DNA of 64,000 nucleotides from Larus michahellis. Taxonomy: Eukaryota > Chordata > Aves > Charadriiformes > Laridae. The notes under the pieces are model-generated. The model made no database searches. It saw nothing but the letters and a program-made list of their open reading frames with translations, and had not been told where the DNA came from. Location of the stretch: the NCBI RefSeq assembly GCF_964199755.1, contig NC_133910.1, forward strand, positions 12,408,711 through 12,472,710, in the 5' to 3' direction. The translations under genes and the position numbers were made by a program. The first letter of the stretch is position 1. Every line of letters starts with the position of its first letter. This document shows positions 13,701 through 25,866 of this stretch, piece after piece.

Positions 13701-14859
13701 TAGAGCAGGGGTTACCCTTTCTTTCCAAACTCCTCCCGGGAAGGAGCCGCCCTCTCCCCAGCGCCTCGCCGTCCCCTCGCTCCGCGCACGTTAACCCCAG
13801 GCTCGGCCCCGACAGAGGGTCCGGCTTGGCTTTTCCCCACACATCGGGGCTGTAGCCACCAGGCACTTTCGGGGGGGCAGGTCCCACTTCTCCTGCTGCT
13901 GATGGCTTCCCATACAGCCCCAAAAAGTTCAAGGTAACACCAGGGGAAAGTAGGGATGGGACCACAACGGGGTGCTCCTCCATGCTCCAGCCCCCAGCAG
14001 GGCTGTACACCAGCCAAGCAGGAGACGTCCAGAGCTCACGGTGGAAGAGGAGCTGTAGCAGAAATTTTAGGAGGAACGCCAGATCCCTGCAAGTCGTCAG
14101 CATGAGACAGCCCCACGCTGCTCAGCTCTCTCAAGACAGATGTTTCCAGGTGTGGCCAGCCAAAAGCACCAGGCAGCTGGGCTACCTTCGAGTCAAAACA
14201 ATGACACTTCCAGAGGTTTGGTGTCCACAGGGTTACACGCCACTTCGGCAGGGAGATGAAGGGTGGCGATTTGGCAGATGACAAGTGGCAAAGTCCCACG
14301 AGGCCCCTTTAACAGGCTGAAGATCGTTTTGTGGATCCAGGCCATCTCTGCTCCTGGGTTTGCGCCTGTTTAAAAATCAATAAAATAATACTGGGCTTCT
14401 GGAGGGTGTTGTGACACTCCGTGGATGTGGCTGGAGTGTTTTTAAGTTCCTCCTCTGGAAAGAGCTCTGCAAGTGCAAATTGAAATTGCTGTTAACCTTT
14501 TCCTGGGTTGTGTACAGACCGGTTTCACTCCAGCATCCAGGGGATTCAAGCTAAGATCAAAGGGTCTCTCCTGCAAGATAATAAAATATAGTCAAAGGCC
14601 ATGTTCAGATGGATTCGTCACCCAAAAGAAAAGGAAAGAGGGAAAGAAGAAATCGCGAGCATCCTCATTGAGTGGGTGAGGGGATGGAGGGAACCGAAAC
14701 TGCAGCCAGAGAAGGAGCTGAGATTTTACCTCTGCTCTCCAGAGTCTCAGCCCAGAGCTCTGCTCTCCTGAGCATCCGTCCCGCTGCTGCTGCTGCTCCT
14801 CTCGCGGTGGGAGGGATTGCAGCCACTGCGGCTGCATCACCTGCGGGGCATGCAGCCTA

Positions 14860-15480
14860 ATTACCAGCCGCGCACTCCAGCAAATGGCTCTGCCGGAGAA
14901 AAGTGTTATTGACTGAATAAGAGCGCAGGAAAATGGCCCGATCTCTGCGAAGGTAACCTCCTTTTTCTAAATGGTTAATCTCCAACATTAGAGCGAGTGT
15001 GTTAAAGGAGGTTTAGGACAATTTAATAGCTCATAAAACTTTATGGTCCCAGTTGAAATTGGAGTGATAACTCTGGAGCGTAAAGCTATACTTTGCTAAA
15101 TGTCTCCCTTAGATTTTTTATTTTATTTTATTATTGGAAAGTTAACATCTGCTACAGCAAAATAAAACGGAACAATTTTCACTGTTGAGAGACGTGAGCA
15201 TTCTGCTTCTCTTCAATCTGTTTATATGTTTATTGCTTAAAACTTTGGCGTCGATATTTTCCTTGATTATTAAGATTTCAATCACTCCAAGGAAGGGAGA
15301 GCTAAAATAAGCCAAAAAGGAGCCATGATCAATTTAACCTGTGAGCAGAATAGAAACCAAGAGGATGCTAAATCATAGACATCAATATTGTCTGGAGTCC
15401 TTTTAAATTTCAATTAATTATATGGTTCCTGGGCCAAATTTTGTCTGTAAGAATGCTACGTAAAGCAACACGTAAATCAC
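14860..15480. promoter_or_regulatory. AT-rich island, candidate conserved non-coding element
   Basis: Within GC-rich surroundings this segment is markedly AT-rich and rich in homeodomain-type cores (TAAT, TTTATGG, AATTAATTA). It has no repeat signature and no sustained open frame. Such islands in gene-poor vertebrate DNA are often deeply conserved enhancers. The call rests on composition and motif density only; conservation was not tested. Confidence 0.3.
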
Positions 15481-16459
15481 CATGGGAAGGGAAATGAGGA
15501 GGATCTGAAAGGTGTTTGACCTCTAACAGTCCCTGTCTTGGCACAAGGTGAGGTGGTGCCTCAGTTTCCCCAGATGTCAGATGCCTCTTCTGCTCCTGAG
15601 TAGAGCCCTACAGCGGAAAGGCTCATCCCAAAGGCTGGGTATCGTTGCTGCACTGGGACGTGGCAAATCCCTACATCTTTGTCAGAACACGTTCTTTATG
15701 AGTCCCGGTATTGAAGGAGGTATCTATAGTGCCCAAAATATTTTTTTTCCTCCAACAAGTACCTATTTGCTATTCTTTCCCAAGTGTTTTCAGCATAAAT
15801 CTCCGTTCACACTTTCAGGCCACATATTTAAGGGGAAAAAATATGTTTCTAAAAGAGCCGTACAAGAAATGAACCGCTGACTTATGAAGCCAGAACAGCC
15901 AGAGCGTGAGCAAGCGATTCACACACAAAATGAAATGAAAATGTTAGTGAACTCCAGCGAAGGGCGCTCCGGCGGGGAGGGGGTCAGCGCAGCCCGGCAC
16001 GGGCTCCTGCACCGCGGATCTTTTGTCCCTGGGGCATATGAAAGGAAGTTTGGGGTTTATTCAAAAGTCTTTGCGTAGAAGCCAGCTTAACTCGGTCCAA
16101 GTCCCAAAGCCGGGCTGCTGAGAGCCTGGGGGCCTGGTTTAAGCCTGGCTCTTACTTGGTGTCCCTTGCTCAGCGCATCGCCCAGTGCTTCGTCACCCAC
16201 TGATGACTGGGCGCTCCTGGAGCGCAGAGGGCCAAGCTTTCCCCCTGTCGCCAGCAGTCCCCCAAAGAGCCTCCTCTGTGTACTGAATTTTGTGTACTGA
16301 ATCGCCACTTGGAGCGTAAGGAAGCTGTTTTGGCACGGACCTGACAAGAGCAGGACGTCGTGTACGGGCTTGAAAGGGCTCGTTCCTCCCTGACGAGCCC
16401 CGGCGCTGGTATGTCCCCGTGCGGGCTGGACGCTGCCTGGCTGGGCTCGGCATGGGAGG

Positions 16460-16560
16460 ATCTAGTTAAAGATGTCCCTGCTCACTGCAGGGGGGTTGGA
16501 CTAGATGACCTTTAAAGGTCCCTTCCAACCCAACACGTTCTATGATTCTATGATTCCATG
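16460..16560 (+). mobile_element. CR1 LINE 3'-end fragment
   Basis: A CR1 tail starts near GTCCCTGCTCACTGCAGGGG, continues through TTGGACTAGATGACC and GGTCCCTTCCAACCC, and ends in the octamer array TTCTATGATTCTATGATTCC. It is 5'-truncated, about 100 bp long and non-coding. Confidence 0.85.
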
Positions 16561-17557
16561 ACACAGGTGGGCAACCCACTCGCCCTGAAGAGTTGGTTCC
16601 TCCACCTTCCCCTGACGTGCTTCCCCGGGCAGATGGCGGCACGCACAGACGTCCCCATTCCTTTTAATTCCTCCCCAATTTCTCCTTGTGGGGAAGCGCG
16701 CAGGTTCCCTGCCTGGCAGCCGCTTCCCGAGCCCAGGGCAGCTTTTCACAGGCTCTTTCCCAGCTGGTCCGTGATTCAGCAAATACCAGGGCAGCGGCTG
16801 AAGAGTTAAAGAGCCTCTTGTTAAGTTGCCCCCAGGGATCCCCTCCCCAGCTTCAGTCTTGGCCTTTGCTGAAAGATTTCCTCCTTTCCATGAGATGTCA
16901 TTTAGGCCATTAGGGGATTTTTTGCAGGGAATAATGCCTATCCCTTACACGTGGTCCCCTTAATTAGTAATTAGGATAATGCAATATTGAAAAAGCAAGG
17001 CACAAATTTAATTAGTTGTGTTTTATTAGAGTAACTAAGGAGAAGGCCCCCGGACTCCAGTGGAGGAAAGAGATCAATACGGAACATCTATTTTCACTAG
17101 AAAACAATTGCAGCTGAGGGCTGTCCGCGGGGCCGGCGTGGGTGATGGAGCGGCCGCCCCCCCGCCAGCCGTCCCTGCCCACCCGAGGGGAAGGGGAAAC
17201 GCGGGGCCCGGTAAATAAATGATCGATATCTCCAGAGAGTATCTGCGTATTCTCAGCAAACACGACAGAGCAGCTAATAGGAGCTGACACATAGCTATAG
17301 GGAGATGGCTTCCATTGCTCAATTAACTAATTATCTTTTAAGCTCTTCTGACTCAAATGGGAAATAATGGCGGAGGAGCTCGGCTTTTGCATCTATTTTA
17401 CTTTTCAGTTGGTGTGTTTTGCAAGTGAGCCCCTTCCCACGGCTGCCTTCTCGTCCCCCGGCTCACCTGGGGCCGCCGACCTGGCACAGCCACCCCATGG
17501 CACGGCCGTGTCCACGCGGTGTCACGTCCCCACATCTGCCGGGAGCAGCCACCACCT
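16561..17557. other. Non-coding stretch between two CR1 fragments
   Basis: Only short overlapping open frames are present. The part from about 16,910 to 17,350 is AT-rich and contains TTAATTAGTAATTAGGATAA-type homeodomain cores, so it could be regulatory. Nothing firmer is visible. Confidence 0.35.
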
Positions 17558-17953
17558 TCATAGAATCATAGAATGTGTTGGGCTGGAAGGGACCTCTAAA
17601 GGCCACCTAGTCCGACCCCCTGCAGTCAGCAGGGACATCTGTAACTAGATCAGGTCGCTCAGAGCCTCATCCAGCCTGGCCTTGAATGTCTCCAGGGACG
17701 GGGCCTCCACCCCCTCTCTGGGCAACCTGGGCCAGTGTCTCACCACCCTCAGTGTGAAGAACTTCTTCCTCATGTCTAATCTAAACCTGCCCTGCTCTAG
17801 TTTAAACCATCGCCCCTCGTCCTATTGCCACATGCCCTTGCAGACAGCCCCTCCCCAGCTTTCCTGGAGCCCCTTCAGGGACTGGAAGGGGCTCCAAGGT
17901 CTCCTCGGAGCCTTCTCCTCTCCAGGCTGAACCCCCCCAACTCTCTCAGCCTT
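17558..17953 (-). mobile_element. CR1 LINE 3' fragment, minus orientation
   Basis: The plus strand begins TCATAGAATCATAGAATG, the reverse complement of the CR1 3' octamers, and continues with AGGGACCTCTAAAGGCC and the usual CR1 3' UTR and ORF2-end text (GGCCTTGAATGTCTCCAGGG, ACTTCTTCCTCATGTCTAAT). It fades out near CCAACTCTCTCAGCC. About 395 bp of a 5'-truncated copy remain. The open frame seen here on the plus strand is antisense CR1, not a gene. Confidence 0.92.
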
Positions 17954-18749
17954 CCACGCCGGCCCTCAGCTGCCAGGGATCCTGGCGTGCCTCCGTGCTA
18001 CCGAGATGAAACAACACGTTTGTTTGCTCTGCAAACCCTGCTCGGGAAGGGATCGAGAGAGATGTTTCCTCCTTGGCAGGGCTGGCTGTGCACGCAAACT
18101 TGCCTTTATTTACGTGCTTTCTTCTTACTCTGAAAACCTCCCATCTGGGCACAGCACATAGCATGGTATATCAGTGCCAACGAGTCAATCAGCGGCGTAA
18201 CTTTGCATGACTTAATAAAGCCGCCAGATGGTTTCCAGTCTACCTGCTCCTACCTCTGCCTCTGTTCCGCAACTGTTCGCTGCCCTTCCTGCATTCCACC
18301 AAGTACCCAGAGCAGGGCCCTGCTGTGCGAGGAACGGCAGTCGGGCACAGGGACGGCGTGCAGATACAGGAAGATAAGGGCTGGAAGAAAAGAATTATTC
18401 TTGTATCGTTTAGTTGAGGGAGAAATCAAAGTGTTGCTGGGGGTTGCAGAGCTCGGTGATGGCCACCACTCCGAGGGTCCCAGGCCGGCGGTGGTGGCCA
18501 CGAGGGCAGCCGAGACCCGGCAGCACGATGCTGAGCTGGGCAAAAAATTAGACTCAAAACCACATGGGCTTGAGCGGAGGTCAGGCTTCAAAAAAAACCA
18601 ATAGCAAAGATAAAACATGAACTCGCAGCCATTGATGGAGTGAAACCAGCCGATGCTGCCCCGGCCCTCGCCGGAGAGGGGAGGCAGCGACACAAAGGGA
18701 GAGGGGCTGTGAACCCAGCATCCCCGCAGGCCGGGGGAAGCGGAGCCTT

Positions 18750-19010
18750 TCACGATATTTAATGCTCTCTGGTGCGATTTCGTATATAGAGATCAGTCAG
18801 GCTTTGATAAGATCATAGCAGGAGGACAGGAGGAAATTGCAGTCTTGCCCAATGCTTGATCTTATGCTGCTGAACTTGCTGTATCTGGGACATTATAGTC
18901 CAGCCTTAATAGCATCATATTAAGCTGAGACAATGCAGCCCTGTGACCTTGCGATGCTTGATAGCCATACGTGCTATTTTAATGAAAAATTGAGACTTAA
19001 GTAAATGGCC
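18750..19010. promoter_or_regulatory. AT-rich island, candidate conserved non-coding element
   Basis: About 260 bp of balanced, non-repetitive sequence is dense in short regulatory-type words: GATCTTATG, CTTTGATAAGATC, repeated CATATTAAGC / CCTTAATAGC and TTAATGAAAAATTGAG. It lacks a sustained open frame and contrasts with the GC-rich flanks. I infer a possible enhancer; no conservation data were available. Confidence 0.27.
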
Positions 19011-20133
19011 GCCCATCGGCAGAGGGCTGTTAACGGGATCTCGCTCTGAGCACAGCCTAGGCCAGGGGGAGGGCAGGGGATGGGAATTGGGATGTAATAG
19101 CCATAATCATGCCTCAGTGAATGACCTTCAGCCTCCTCTGATCGTGGTCCATGGTGCTCGCGGAGAGCGGAGCCCAACAGGACCAGCACCCCCGGCGCTG
19201 CCGGGCTCGGACGCTGGCTCTGCCTTTGGCGTCCCCCCCAGCTTGGTGATGGGCCTCGGCTCTCCCCCACCAGAGCCAAACACGCTGCTACCCCACATCA
19301 CTTGGACGCATTAAGGACAAAGCACAACCAGATTCCCAGCTCCGCTCCATCCTCCCCAGTGCCGGCACCCACCGCCGGCAAGGAGGGACCGGGGGCAGCC
19401 ACCCCTTCCAGGCACACGCACAGGTGTCCTCCCCCAAGGAACTGAAGCTGTAAATATTGATAAGCCTTCTCTTCCAGGGCTTTTTAATGCCCTCGGATAG
19501 TTAGAAACTATTAAGCGCACCCATCATTACTAACCTGCGAAGTAAATGCGTCCTAATGGGCAGGCGAGCTACGCTGGCCCCAACAAATCATTTCTAATGA
19601 ATAGCACCTGGCACATCCATCACCCTTAAATGCCAAAGCAAATCCATCTGCGTTAGCCGCTGAAAAGAGCCAGGCAGATCTCGCCCTCCCTTTCTTCCCA
19701 AGGTAGGGGTGGGTTTGGCTTGTAACACGTAAGTGTGACTGTTTCCAATCTTTTCCCATTCCTGCAGTCAGGATCTTCAAGGCGCAGTTCTCAATAGCCG
19801 GGCTGCTCCCGCGCACAATGGCGAGAGGTCGCTGGCAGCGGCATGAAAGGTTTTAAATAGAAACCAGCGTTTCTCCCTCGCGCGCACACAATGCTTCCCT
19901 GACCCTTTCCCGACCTCACCCTCAAATCTGGGGTTCACAGCCCCAGCCTTGAACCCGGCTCTGTTTTTTCATGTTTGGCCTCTCTATTTCCTGAGGTCAG
20001 GCAGCCCACCGCTCCATTAGCATGAAGCAACTCAGGGCTCATTTGCCAAAACTGACATCCTGGGAAAGTCCTGATGAATTTATGAATTAGAGGCTACAGA
20101 TGCCGGTAAAAGAATTAAGGAATTATTTAATTT

Positions 20134-20156
20134 TATATATATATACACATATATAT
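20134..20156. repeat. AT dinucleotide microsatellite
   Basis: A short imperfect (TA)n tract is interrupted by ACACAT. It is simple sequence with no further structure. Confidence 0.8.
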
Positions 20157-22429
20157 GTTTTTGTTATTTGCAGGAAATCAGCTGGGATGCCGCTGTTTTA
20201 TTTTTCTGGAAAGCGCCATCAGCCTTGAACGCTGCGAAGGCTGCGTCAGCAGTAGTTTTCTTTTAAAGAGGAAAAAACACATTTTTTAAAGGTCTGTTGT
20301 TTTTTTGTTGAGGGTTTTTTTTCATTTGTTTGGTTGGTTTTTTTTTAAAGGAAGGGCCAGAGGAAGACGGCCCGGCGAGCAGGAGGGCGAGGGAGCCGGG
20401 CCGGCGTCCCCGCGGGGTGAGGTGCTCTCACCTTGCAGAACGTGGCGATTGCAACACCGAAGCAAAGAGGTAAAATTTATATCCCATAAATCACATGTCA
20501 AGTGCCTGCAAGGAGAGGTCATTAAACAGATGTATGAGGCAAGAGGCAAAGTCCATCCATTTCAGAAGACGTTCCCAGTGTCAGCAGCTCTCCAGAAGCC
20601 TCGAGAGGCAGGGATCCAACCAGAGCAGCAGAAGCTTTCCTGATAGCCTTATTTATTTCTTCCTCTATTTATTTGATTGCATTTTCTTTATTGGAATGAC
20701 TTCCTGGGCTTTCCCCCGTCAGAGCCGCCCGATGGGGGGGATGCGGGACGGGAGAGCGGAGGGTAGCACATCAAACAGCTCGGAGGCACGGAGGGATGGA
20801 GTGATGGATGGAGGCCGCCCTGCGATTAATAATCAAACCAAGAGCTTTTACTGGGAGTCATGTGGAAAATGTGGCTTTGGAAACATTTGTCTTCATCCCA
20901 CAAACAACAAGTGGTGTTTCTCTCCCTTTCTTTGTTTCTCACCCCCCTTTCCTCCCTCCCTCTCCCTTTTTCGGCTTTTCTTGCCCAGATTCACTGATTA
21001 AAATCTTTCCCATCCTTTACCTGCTCCAAGTGGCTCCTGTTCTGGTTTGATTTATGCTTTGCTTATCTCAGGCTTCAGTGGAAAAATAATGACCAGATAA
21101 TAAAGAGCACTAAGTAGCTTTTGAAACGACAGGGCATCCGCTGCGCGGGACTGGGTTTTGCAGGAGCGGGGAGGGAAAGACGGCAATGGCCTCGGGCCAA
21201 AGCGGAGGGAGGATAACGGAGAGAAACTCCGCTCCCACCGCGGCCGTGGTCCAGCAGCATCTCAGCGGGTGAAAGCCAGGGGCATCTTCCAGCGAGGGCT
21301 TCGCCAGTCCCTCTGCAACGTGCCGAGGGTCTCCGAGTGCAGACCCTGCATTTCACATGGCAAATTGATGTTGTGATTTTCCCGGGGCTTTTGGCAGTGT
21401 TGCAGCCACTGTTGGTCCTCCTGGGGAGCCACACGGATACACGCGGTCCAGGACACGGGTTTCTCTCCAGCAGACTCACCAGGATGCTCTTTCCCACCTC
21501 CTTGTTGATGTCCTGGACAAACCCTGCCAGGGAGAGAGAAAAGCCCCATCTCCATCCTTCGGCTGACCGAGGGTGCCCAAACCCCGCAGTCTCCTACAGC
21601 CTCCGGGTCTTGCTGCTGACTCCAGATCCACGGGGCTTCTCCCACAGCAGTAGGCATCAGACTTTCCGATAGGGCTGGGACCTATAGGTTGCCCTGCCTT
21701 ATTCCTTGCTGTCTGCAGGGACACAGAGCTTCACTGTTCCAGCTTTCCCCATCCCCAGTCCCTGCACCAGCGTCATCTGGTTAAAGAATTGCCGTTAATT
21801 TTAAGGTAGGAAGGACCCATTGTTTACTGATCGGGGAAAAAGGAATGTTTTTCTTGCCAATAAACTATTTTTAATTTTAATGTAGATCCCGCCTGGCCGG
21901 CAAGGTGGCTGCTGCGTGGGAATGGCAGGTTGTTTGCGGAAGAAGTGGGATGGCAGAGCGCGGGGAGAGGCTTGGCAGGGACAAACGCTGCTCGTCGTCC
22001 CGTCTGCCCCGGGCGACCGTGTCCCCAGCAGCGCTCGCCGGGACCGGGAGGCAGCGGTAGCCAGCCCCGTCCCTTCCCGTACACATTTCCAACAAATCAC
22101 CCCCCAAAACGCGCCGCCCGGCTCAATCTGAAGGGCAGAAGAGATGCACGCCGGGGCAGGACTTGCAGCGTGAAATTATTGTAGGGGCGGGATAGCAGAG
22201 GTCCCTTCTGGCTTTAACCAATCCTAAAAAAACCAGCTGTTTCTGGGTTGCCTGCTGGCTCCTTCCAAGGAGTGAGGGGCGCGCGCGTGAGTTCGTCGGG
22301 AGAGGGGGAGGGATGCCGGTTCATTTGCCCCCCTGCTGTGGCAGGGAGCCAGCCGCTTACACCTATGGCAGCACCGGAGCCCTCCCCGCCTGCACTGTAC
22401 GCGCTATAAATACGTGTGCGTGACAGATT

Positions 22430-22950
22430 TGGCACCGCGTATTCCTGTAAGTGATGTAATCTTTGGGAAGTTACTTAGCAACCGCGGAAAATGTTTTGGA
22501 AGGCTCTAATTTTTCAGTATGGTAAAATCGTATATTTATGCAGCGCGGCTAATCAGCTTGCTGGCAAGTCAGCGACGATGATCTCATTTTCTTCATCATT
22601 ATTTTATGTGAATTGGGCTTTTAGCACTAAAGAGACCACAAAGATTTAATTCAAAAATGTGATTGCTTTATGTTTCCAGGGTATCATTAACATGGCATCT
22701 ACGCAAATAACCATGGTAACAAACTGGTAATTAGTACATATATGGCACTTATTATTAATACAGAAACAGGACAAGTTCCAAATCAGCGCAGATTACAGTA
22801 CATTATTACCATAGTAATTACCTGCAGTAACACACACAAATTGAACTAAATGGCCAATTGAACTAGAGTGAATGGCTTTTTATTCCAGTCCCTAAATAAT
22901 GTGCATTCTTGGCTGAGTAGTTCAAGGTAAATAAAACTGTTTTAAATTTA
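22430..22950. promoter_or_regulatory. AT-rich island with RFX-like X-boxes, candidate enhancer
   Basis: About 520 bp of AT-rich, non-repetitive sequence contains two matches to the RFX X-box pattern: GTTACTTAGCAAC at 22,470-22,482 and ATAACCATGGTAAC at 22,707-22,720. It also has many homeodomain cores (TAATTAGTA, TTATTATTAATA, AGTAATTACC) and a second ACCATAGTAATTACC motif further on. The clustering and the contrast with GC-rich flanks suggest a conserved enhancer. This is inference from motifs only. Confidence 0.35.
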
Positions 22951-24950
22951 TTGCCAACTTTTTTTTTCTTTCCCCTTTGGTGGGGAAGGGCTGGTTACGG
23001 CAGGAGTCAAGAACTTTTTTGCCGTGCATACAGTATAATTATTGTACAGACTAAGCCATTCCTGACTGCCATAGAAAGACAAAGAGGGTAGAAGTTATTA
23101 GTTTCTGGTTTATTAGTGGGTTTATTTCTGTAATTTCAGCCGTGAAGTAATGTTCAACGTATCTAAAAGAGTCAATGCCAAATAATGTGAGTTCTAACTT
23201 CAGTTGTTCCTGCAGGGTCTTTTTGAGAGAAAAAGAGAAAGAATACCTGCATTTGGAAGACACTAGAAAATTAGACATTTTTAAAATTATCACATTTATT
23301 CAACTAATGAAAAAACAAGGGTTTGACTTAACGCTTCCCCCACGGTTTGAGGCCTCACTATAGAAGTATTGAACGCACAAACCCCGGGTCAAACCCAGCA
23401 TGTCAAACGCGCTGCGGGGAGCGGGCAGCGCCAGGACGAAGCCAGCCGCCGAAAAAGTAGAAAAGCTCCAAACTGCTTCTTGTTCTCCCCATTTTGCTCC
23501 GTTACATTGGTTCCCTGACACCTACTACAGCCCGGGGAGGGCCAGGAAGCCTCTTCCCAGGGCATTGAAAGACACTGATGCCGCAGGGCTCGGCAGAGCC
23601 GGGGGCAGCCCTGCCAGCGGGGCGCTGCCGGGGACGAGCCCTGTCAAGGTGACAGCCATCTATCCATCCAAATATTTATCTTTCCCTTCTAAATGGAAAT
23701 AACGTTTAGAGAGTGCCTTGCAAAAGAAATCTCTGCCTGGCCTCGAAATCTGCCGGTTTTGCAGCCCTGGGGGCGCGCGCCCCGGCTGCGCCGCAGGAGT
23801 GCGCACACGCGTGTCCAAGGCTCGCTCCGCACGCTGCCGATCCTGCAGGTGCACGCTTCGAGACCTCTTTTTTTTTCTTCCTCTTTTTTTCCAGCTTTAC
23901 CTCTTGAAACCGTTCTCCCGGGTTCCTTGGATGATGATGATGATATTCCCATTCACTTCGTATTCGGAAGGGCTCTTTTCCAGATGATCTTTTTTGCTGT
24001 CCGGAGCCCCACCGAACAAGTTCTCAGAGTGCAGAAGTGGCCGCGGGCCAGTCAGATGAGGTGCCTCCCGACTCCCCAGCACCGGCAAGCAAGAGCAGAA
24101 TTAAAATCGCAGTTATTCACAGATATTTTTCCCCCCTTTTCCTTCTCTTTCCTCTAGACAAGCATTAGCATTTCCACTCAGACAATACCGTTCCCTGAGC
24201 TGTGCGTAGAGCAGCACTGGGCTGTGTGTCCGTGTTTTGTGATGGAGACAGGCAGGACGTGAGGCTTCGGCAGCCAGCGCGGCCGTGGAGGGCATCCTAC
24301 ACACGGACCTGTACGAGGGAAAAAGTGGAGAACTCTCCCTACCAGAAAACTGCTTTATTGTGCTTTTTACCTGTGCGCGTCTGCCAGGCACGCTGGAGAG
24401 TCATTGCTCTTTTATCAGGACCATCTCCCATTGTACTTTACCTTCCTCGATTCAGAAGAAAATTATTATTTTAGCAGGCGAGCATTTAATTAAGTTGCAC
24501 TGTATTTGCTTTGGCTCCCACAGCATGGAAAATCTCCTCCTTTTAACAACGATCCATTGAACGTGGGTTTCGATAAAGCCAAATTGCCTGTAACTCGGCT
24601 TTATGCAATCCCCTCTCTGTTCTGCAGGCGGATTCCCTTCTCCTCCCAAACGCCGAGCCCGGCCAGCCTCGCTGGGCTGCTCTCGCCCTGCCCGGCCATG
24701 CCAGAAGCGTCCGTAGCCCCTCCGAGCAGGCAGCGGGAGCAGCAACACTTCTCATCCCCGCATCCCGCCGCCTGCCCACTCCTCCCCCCGCACCCCCCCC
24801 CCCCCGCCTGACTCACAAACTTGCCACTTCAAATTAACACCCATTAGGGCTTATTTCCATCACGCTCTTCCTACGCGCCCACAGCAGAGCATTACCTGGG
24901 TTCAAAACAGGCTTTGAGCCTTGTTTTGATGCTGAGTTTATCCCAGTTTT

Positions 24951-24964
24951 GGGGGGGGGGGGGG
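24951..24964 (+). repeat. Poly-G tract (14 G)
   Basis: A run of 14 G is followed by GAGGGTTTGGGGGGG, so the tract is quadruplex-capable. A poly-C run lies about 150 bp upstream near 24,790-24,804. Confidence 0.8.
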
Positions 24965-25386
24965 AGGGTTTGGGGGGGTTGCCCTGATGGGAGCCGGAAG
25001 CATCATTTTGGAGGGTGGGAGCGCAGCAGGGCTGCCTCCGCTCCTGGGCTCAGTTATTCAATCCAGAAAGCCCACGGCACGTCAGTCCTGAGGGGTAAAA
25101 GGCTCTTTTTCCTCTGCAGTGCCAACGGCCACGAGCAGCTCATTTTCATGAAGCGATTGTGAGCTGCTGTTGAGAACGGTTCCTCCTGTGCTGGCCATTT
25201 TTTGCTTTAATTTTCTCAATAGCAATGGAGGGGGGAGGGAAAAAATCCTATGGGCTTGGTATCCTCAGCTCCCAGCCCTGCTCCGCTGGTGATCACCAGG
25301 AGCTGGGACCTTTCTCAGCCCAAGCACAGGCTCAGGTACCCCTAGAGAACCCCAGCCGTCAGACCTGCCCTGAGGACAGCCCGGGA

Positions 25387-25866
25387 AATCATGGAATCAT
25401 AGACTCATGGAATGGTTTGGGTGGGAAAGCACACTAAAGACCATCTAATCCAGCCCCCCTGCCCTGGGCAGGGACACCTCCCACCAGCCCAGGTTGCTCC
25501 AAGCCCCGGCCAACCTGGCCTTGAACCCCTCCAGGGATGGGGCAGCCACAGCTTCTCTGGGCACCCTGGGCCAGGGGCTCACCACCCTCACAGCAAACAA
25601 TTTCTGCCTCAGATCTCATCTAGATCTTCCCTTTTTCAGTTTAAAACCACTCCCCCTCGTCCCATGGCTCCCCTCCCTGATCCAGAGTCCCTCCCCAGCT
25701 TTCCTGGAGCCCCTTTAGGGACTGGAAGGGGCTGGAAGGTCTCCCCGGAGCCTTCTCTTCTCCAGGCTGAACCCCCCCAGCTCTCCCAGCCTGTCCCACA
25801 GCAGAGGGGCTCTGAGCATCTTCGTGGTCTCCTCTGGACCTGCTCCGACAGCTCCATGTCCATCAC
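25387..25866 (-). mobile_element. CR1 LINE 3' fragment, minus orientation (about 480 bp)
   Basis: It starts with the reversed octamer tail (AATCATGGAATCATAG) and carries the full CR1 3' block: CAGGTTGCTCCAAGCCCCGG, GGCCTTGAACCCCTCCAGGG, CACCCTGGGCCAGGGGCTCA, TTCCTGGAGCCCCTTTAGGG. It then reaches the reverse of the ORF2 text around CTCCGACAGCTCCATGTCC. It is a 5'-truncated copy, very similar to the opposite-strand copy at about 39,270-39,840. The long open frames over it on both strands are CR1 shadows. Confidence 0.93.

Larger units (their letters stand above)
7463..16459. other. Gene-poor stretch with small tandem and low-complexity repeats
   Basis: No gene could be supported. The segment contains a duplicated 24-mer at 8,366-8,413, an imperfect GGGCAGCTC-TCCCTGTCCCC repeat near 8,726-8,790, a poly-G run at 10,779-10,796 and an AT-rich island at about 14,860-15,480 listed separately. 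Open frames of up to about 200 codons occur in GC-rich parts on both strands and overlap, so I do not call them. Confidence 0.4.
17954..25386. other. Gene-poor stretch with candidate regulatory islands
   Basis: No gene was recognised. Two AT-rich islands (18,750-19,010 and 22,430-22,950) stand out and are listed separately. The stretch also has a TATATA/ACACATATATA microsatellite at 20,134-20,156, a GATGATGATGATGAT run near 23,931-23,945 and a poly-G tract at 24,951-24,964. Open frames overlap on both strands and show no domains. Confidence 0.4.

Noticed and set aside
17682-17930. Open frame on plus (82 codons) with ordered-looking protein sequence
   Set aside because: It lies fully in an antisense CR1 fragment; similar peptides arise at 25,494-25,718 and 39,496-39,720 from the same repeat.
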